Positions 63,979 through 64,000 of a DNA stretch of 64,000 bases are shown here, in pieces. The notes under the pieces are model-generated. The model saw only the letters and a program-made list of their open reading frames with translations, was not told the DNA's origin and did not search any database. The position numbers were made by a program, and so were the translations under genes. The stretch lies in the NCBI RefSeq assembly GCF_013705725.1, contig NZ_CP055481.1, positions 248,001-312,000 on the forward strand. Direction: 5' to 3'. Numbering within the stretch: the first letter of the stretch is position 1; every line of letters begins with the position of its first letter. The stretch comes from Klebsiella sp. RHBSTW-00484 (lineage in GTDB: Bacteria > Pseudomonadota > Gammaproteobacteria > Enterobacterales > Enterobacteriaceae).

Positions 63979-64000
63979 ATGAATGCAGTACGCGGAGTGG
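63979..64000 (+). CDS. bcsZ: Start of bcsZ, operon 2 (cut by window end)
   Basis: Only the first seven codons are visible (MNAVRGV), six bases after bcsB; an ATG at 63976 is also in frame. The E. coli order bcsA-bcsB-bcsZ-bcsC and the start MNVLRSGI make the second endoglucanase the expected gene. Nothing more can be said from these bases. Confidence 0.6.

Overview
The window is a piece of an enterobacterial chromosome, most likely Klebsiella or a close relative such as Raoultella. The gene order glyS-hokA-cspA-yiaG-yiaF-ghrB-yiaD-bisC-yiaC-tag-yhjY-yhjX-eptB-proK-dppABCDF-bcs follows the E. coli K-12 order, and the proteins are close to E. coli ones. Three ERIC repeats, two complete-looking cellulose loci and a 2-ketogluconate operon inserted beside ghrB are the accessory layers expected of Klebsiella. 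The species cannot be decided from the sequence alone.

Bases 1-8250: the 3' part of glyS, a hokA/mokA type I toxin locus, an ABC-F ATPase, a cysteine-rich YidD paralogue, cspA with its long cold-sensing leader, the HTH protein YiaG, an aromatic-acid MFS importer preceded by PcaR/PcaU-like boxes, and the lipoprotein YiaF. An IS200 copy follows.

Bases 8950-18400: a 2-ketogluconate operon on the minus strand (kguE-kguK-kguT-ghrB) with its own LacI-type repressor, then yiaD, bisC, yiaC and tag.

Bases 18400-32560: yhjY, yhjX with a YpdB-like tandem site, eptB, an ankyrin lipoprotein, tRNA-Pro(CGG) with a 59-bp duplicated 3' end enclosing an IS3-family element, and the dipeptide transporter dppABCDF.

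Bases 32560-41210: an accessory catabolic cluster with a cysteine hydrolase of the biuret-hydrolase/isochorismatase type, FdrA/YlbE/DUF2877 carbamoyltransferase-like subunits, carbamate kinase, a stand-alone allophanate-hydrolase C-terminal domain, an NCS2-like permease and a LysR regulator. The inferred job is to release carbamoyl phosphate from a small ureido compound and make ATP, CO2 and ammonia from it. This is the best candidate for an incompletely described system.

Bases 41210-64000: two cellulose loci. The first is bcsO-Q-A-B-C-D-Z, with a short BcsA, a BcsD and an enlarged BcsC. The second is the E. coli type: bcsEFG on the minus strand and bcsR-Q-A-B-(Z) on the plus strand. Two tandem Ldr-type toxin genes lie between them. 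The window ends at the first codons of the second bcsZ.
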